Below, piece by piece: positions 14,614 through 16,599 of a stretch of DNA of 16,599 bases (its first letter is position 1; every line of letters begins with the position of its first letter). The translations under genes and the position numbers were made by a program. The stretch is from Candidatus Heimdallarchaeota archaeon (GTDB lineage: Archaea; Asgardarchaeota; Heimdallarchaeia; Heimdallarchaeales; Kariarchaeaceae): assembly GCA_015522385.1 (NCBI GenBank), contig WAMJ01000095.1, positions 1 through 16,599 on the forward strand. Direction: 5' to 3'. The notes beneath the pieces are model-generated. The model saw only the letters and a list, made by a program, of their open reading frames with translations, made no database searches and was not told where the DNA came from.

Positions 14614-16301
14614 GTGAGTTTGACCTTGCGGTAGCGGCCGAGAATGTCATCAAGATCTACGAGCACAAACTTGACAGCACGAAGATCTCGGCATTACAAG
14701 GTTGTGACCTCTTCGTCAACAGGGGTGAGCTGATAAGTGTCATCGGACCCTCAGGAGCAGGGAAGTCCACCCTTCTCCGACTTCTTGCTGGTGTCGAACA
14801 GGCGTCGAGCGGGCAGATCATCATTGGAGGTATCCCCATCCAGAACTGGGATGACACCCGTAGACGAGAATTCCGACGAAAGTTCATTGGGACGTTCTCG
14901 CAGCATGCTCGTGAGAATCTTGATCCGAAGATGTCGGTTGCTGACGCTATTAGATGGGAGCTCCTGAACGCCCAGTGGAAACCCAACTGGGCAGAAGAGA
15001 GGATTGACGAGATCCTTGAGAAACTCAACCTGTCCCCGCTTAAACACTCCATGTGTGGTCATCTTTCTGCTGGTGAAGCCATGAGGGTATCGCTGGCCAA
15101 GGCTGTTGCCAAGAGGCCCTTTGTCGTCCTCGCGGATGAGCCAACGGGCCAGCTCGACACGGAGAACATGAAGCTTCTACACAGCCTCATGAGGGAGGTC
15201 ACGACAGAGGGTACAAGCGTGATTGTCGCCACGCACGATGTCCGGTTTCAGTCATTGTCCGACAGGAGCGTCATGATCCTCGACGGCAAGCTTGCTACCG
15301 AGGAGGAGAGTGTCGATCTGCTCATGCAACATCGGGACATCGAACGACTAATCGCCAGTGGCCCCATCACCCGCAATGTCGTCCTTGACTCCAACAATCA
15401 TATCCGACTGCCCAGTCCGGTCGTCAAGGGTCTCTCTATCGGAAGAAGAGCGACGATCTCATTCGATGCCAAGGAGAACCACGCAGTCATCAGGCGGCAT
15501 CCCGACGACTTCGAGGTCATACGTAAGGAGGAGGGTGGTGACATTCAGCAGAAGAGCTTTTCTCGTAAAAACATCAAAGAGGATAACGTCGTAGTCGCCC
15601 GTGGGCTATCCAAGAGCTATAAGACCGCAGGCATCGAGAACCACATCATATCAGACCTTAATCTCGAGATCAATAAGGGTGAATTCTTGGTCCTCCTCGG
15701 GCCGAGTGGAGTAGGGAAGACGACAATACTCTCGATGATCGCTGGTCTGGAGGAAGTCTCCAGCGGTGAGCTGAGCGTCCTTGGGCACAGGTTCGACGGA
15801 TCAAGTCTCTCCTTCAGATCCTCAGTCAGGCTGGACAGAATCTCTTTCCTGACGCAGAACTACATCCTGCACCCCTACCTGAGCGTGACCGAGAACATCA
15901 CGCTGGCTAACTACCTAACTGATGACACACCTGACCTGAACCGTGTGGCTGATACACTGGATTCTTTGGACCTCACTCCGTATGCCAATGTGTATCCCAC
16001 GGAGCTCTCTGGTGGTCAGAAGCAGAGGGTAGGATTGGCCAGCGCTCTGGAGAAGAAGGGCGATCTCTTCCTCTTTGATGAACCGACCGCCAATCTTGAT
16101 TCATTGCTCGGACGTACAGTCATGAACATCCTCACTGACCTCGCAGAGGACGGGAAGACCGTCATCGTCGCCACACACGATCTCATGCTCGTACAGCCCG
16201 GATACCGTGTCTTGAGGGTAGGTGACAAGAGGATATACGAGGACGTCATAGCCACTGATGAGTACTGTGACAATCTCAGGAAGGAGTTTCTTCATTCTTG
16301 A
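14610..16301 (+). CDS. Twin-NBD ABC transporter ATPase (LolD/MacB-like)
   Basis: This 563-residue protein carries two nucleotide-binding domains. NBD1 has Walker A GPSGAGKS (46-53), Q-loop TFSQHAREN, a variant signature LSAGE (152-156), Walker B VVLADEP with Glu177, and switch His209. NBD2 has GPSGVGKT (364-371), FLTQN, a canonical LSGGQKQR from residue 466, FLFDEP with Glu491, and His523. Both look able to hydrolyse ATP. The linker at ~258-300 (VLDSNNHIRLPSPVVKGL and following strands) resembles an AbrB/SpoVT swapped hairpin. The partner is the preceding permease, whose two FtsX modules would each take one NBD. The ATG overlaps the permease stop (ATGA) and has GGGAGGT 6 nt upstream, so translation is coupled. 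The frame is open further upstream inside the permease gene, but that part is not ABC-like. Confidence 0.93.
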   Translation: MSEFDLAVAAENVIKIYEHKLDSTKISALQGCDLFVNRGELISVIGPSGAGKSTLLRLLAGVEQASSGQIIIGGIPIQNWDDTRRREFRRKFIGTFSQHARENLDPKMSVADAIRWELLNAQWKPNWAEERIDEILEKLNLSPLKHSMCGHLSAGEAMRVSLAKAVAKRPFVVLADEPTGQLDTENMKLLHSLMREVTTEGTSVIVATHDVRFQSLSDRSVMILDGKLATEEESVDLLMQHRDIERLIASGPITRNVVLDSNNHIRLPSPVVKGLSIGRRATISFDAKENHAVIRRHPDDFEVIRKEEGGDIQQKSFSRKNIKEDNVVVARGLSKSYKTAGIENHIISDLNLEINKGEFLVLLGPSGVGKTTILSMIAGLEEVSSGELSVLGHRFDGSSLSFRSSVRLDRISFLTQNYILHPYLSVTENITLANYLTDDTPDLNRVADTLDSLDLTPYANVYPTELSGGQKQRVGLASALEKKGDLFLFDEPTANLDSLLGRTVMNILTDLAEDGKTVIVATHDLMLVQPGYRVLRVGDKRIYEDVIATDEYCDNLRKEFLHS

Positions 16302-16599
16302 GAGGAATTTTGTTGAGGTTAAGATAGATCCGATTGGCCATCCCGTTCTGCTCCTTCCTCACGATTCCCCTCTTTTCCAATCTCTTGAGTATGCGGGAAA
16401 CAGTTGCCTTTGATATGCTCAAATCAGAAGCTATACGTTGCTGGTTAGTCCCACCGTTGAGATGAATGTACTCGATGACTGAGACATCCCTTAGATCCAT
16501 CAGGCGTTCCAGAGTCTCATAGTCTATCTTCGGGATCTTGGTACTTGGTGGCTGTGTGGTAATCACCGGTCTCTGTTCCCGATTTGGCTCCCTTAGGGC
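16276..16599 (-). CDS. Winged-helix DNA-binding protein, partial at window edge
   Basis: The visible part is a winged helix-turn-helix at the C-terminal end of a protein. It comprises a helix DYETLERLMDLRDVSVIEYI, the helix-turn-helix TNQQRIASDLSISKATVSRI, then the wing LEKRGIVRKEQNGMANRIYLN. This resembles MarR/IclR-type domains of archaeal regulators. A GTG at 16566 could be the start and would give 96 residues. The frame stays open to the window edge, however, through a polar Arg/Glu/Pro-rich stretch that looks like a linker. It is therefore probably the tail of a longer protein, possibly one with a sensor or membrane region. It is convergent with the ABC ATPase gene and overlaps its last 26 bp. 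A regulatory role for the transporter is possible but not shown. Confidence 0.75.
   Translation of the reverse strand, partial: ALREPNREQRPVITTQPPSTKIPKIDYETLERLMDLRDVSVIEYIHLNGGTNQQRIASDLSISKATVSRILKRLEKRGIVRKEQNGMANRIYLNLNKIPLKNEETPS

Overview
The window is archaeal chromosome. It carries an archaeal-type RNA polymerase subunit D, the archaeal ribosomal trio eL18-uL13-uS9, an archaeal RtcA-like cyclase and an AlaX-like tRNA editing protein. Many genes have a TATA-like box about 25-30 nt upstream of the start codon, consistent with TBP/TFB promoters and leaderless mRNAs. Moderate base composition, a leucine-rich-repeat protein, and an ectodomain-rich FtsX-type ABC system make an Asgard archaeon (Thorarchaeia-like) a reasonable guess. 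That placement is inference only; no rRNA gene is present to settle it.

Left part (1-5201). A small two-helix membrane protein on the + strand converges on a run of minus-strand genes. In order along the + coordinate these are: a polytopic membrane protein with a C-terminal endonuclease/exonuclease/phosphatase (EEP) domain, an Hsp20-like chaperone, an AlaX-like editing protein, RNA polymerase subunit D with an Fe-S domain, and a leucine-rich-repeat protein. Several of these appear to have their own promoters.

Middle part (5320-10109, + strand). A second small two-helix membrane protein is followed by RNA 3'-terminal phosphate cyclase. Next is a membrane-bound Fe-S oxidoreductase of the HdrD/EtfD type, then a compact eL18-uL13-uS9 operon. 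In many archaea rpoD lies directly before eL18 and rpoN/rpoK follow uS9. Here rpoD is about 4.4 kb away on the opposite strand, and uS9 is followed by a transporter gene.

Right part (10159-16599). A 1,484-residue permease has a signal peptide, a large sequon-rich ectodomain and two FtsX-like modules. It is translationally coupled (ATGA overlap) to a 563-residue ATPase carrying two nucleotide-binding domains. The segment between those domains looks like an AbrB-type swapped hairpin. One permease plus one twin ATPase supplies all four canonical ABC modules, in a LolCDE/MacB-like (type VII) arrangement that probably moves or shears material at the outer face of the membrane. A convergent winged-helix protein, cut by the window edge, overlaps the ATPase gene tail by 26 bp.

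No tRNA, rRNA, CRISPR array, insertion sequence or integrase was seen. No non-coding gap is longer than about 160 nt. The gaps hold promoter-like TATA boxes and several short perfect inverted repeats.
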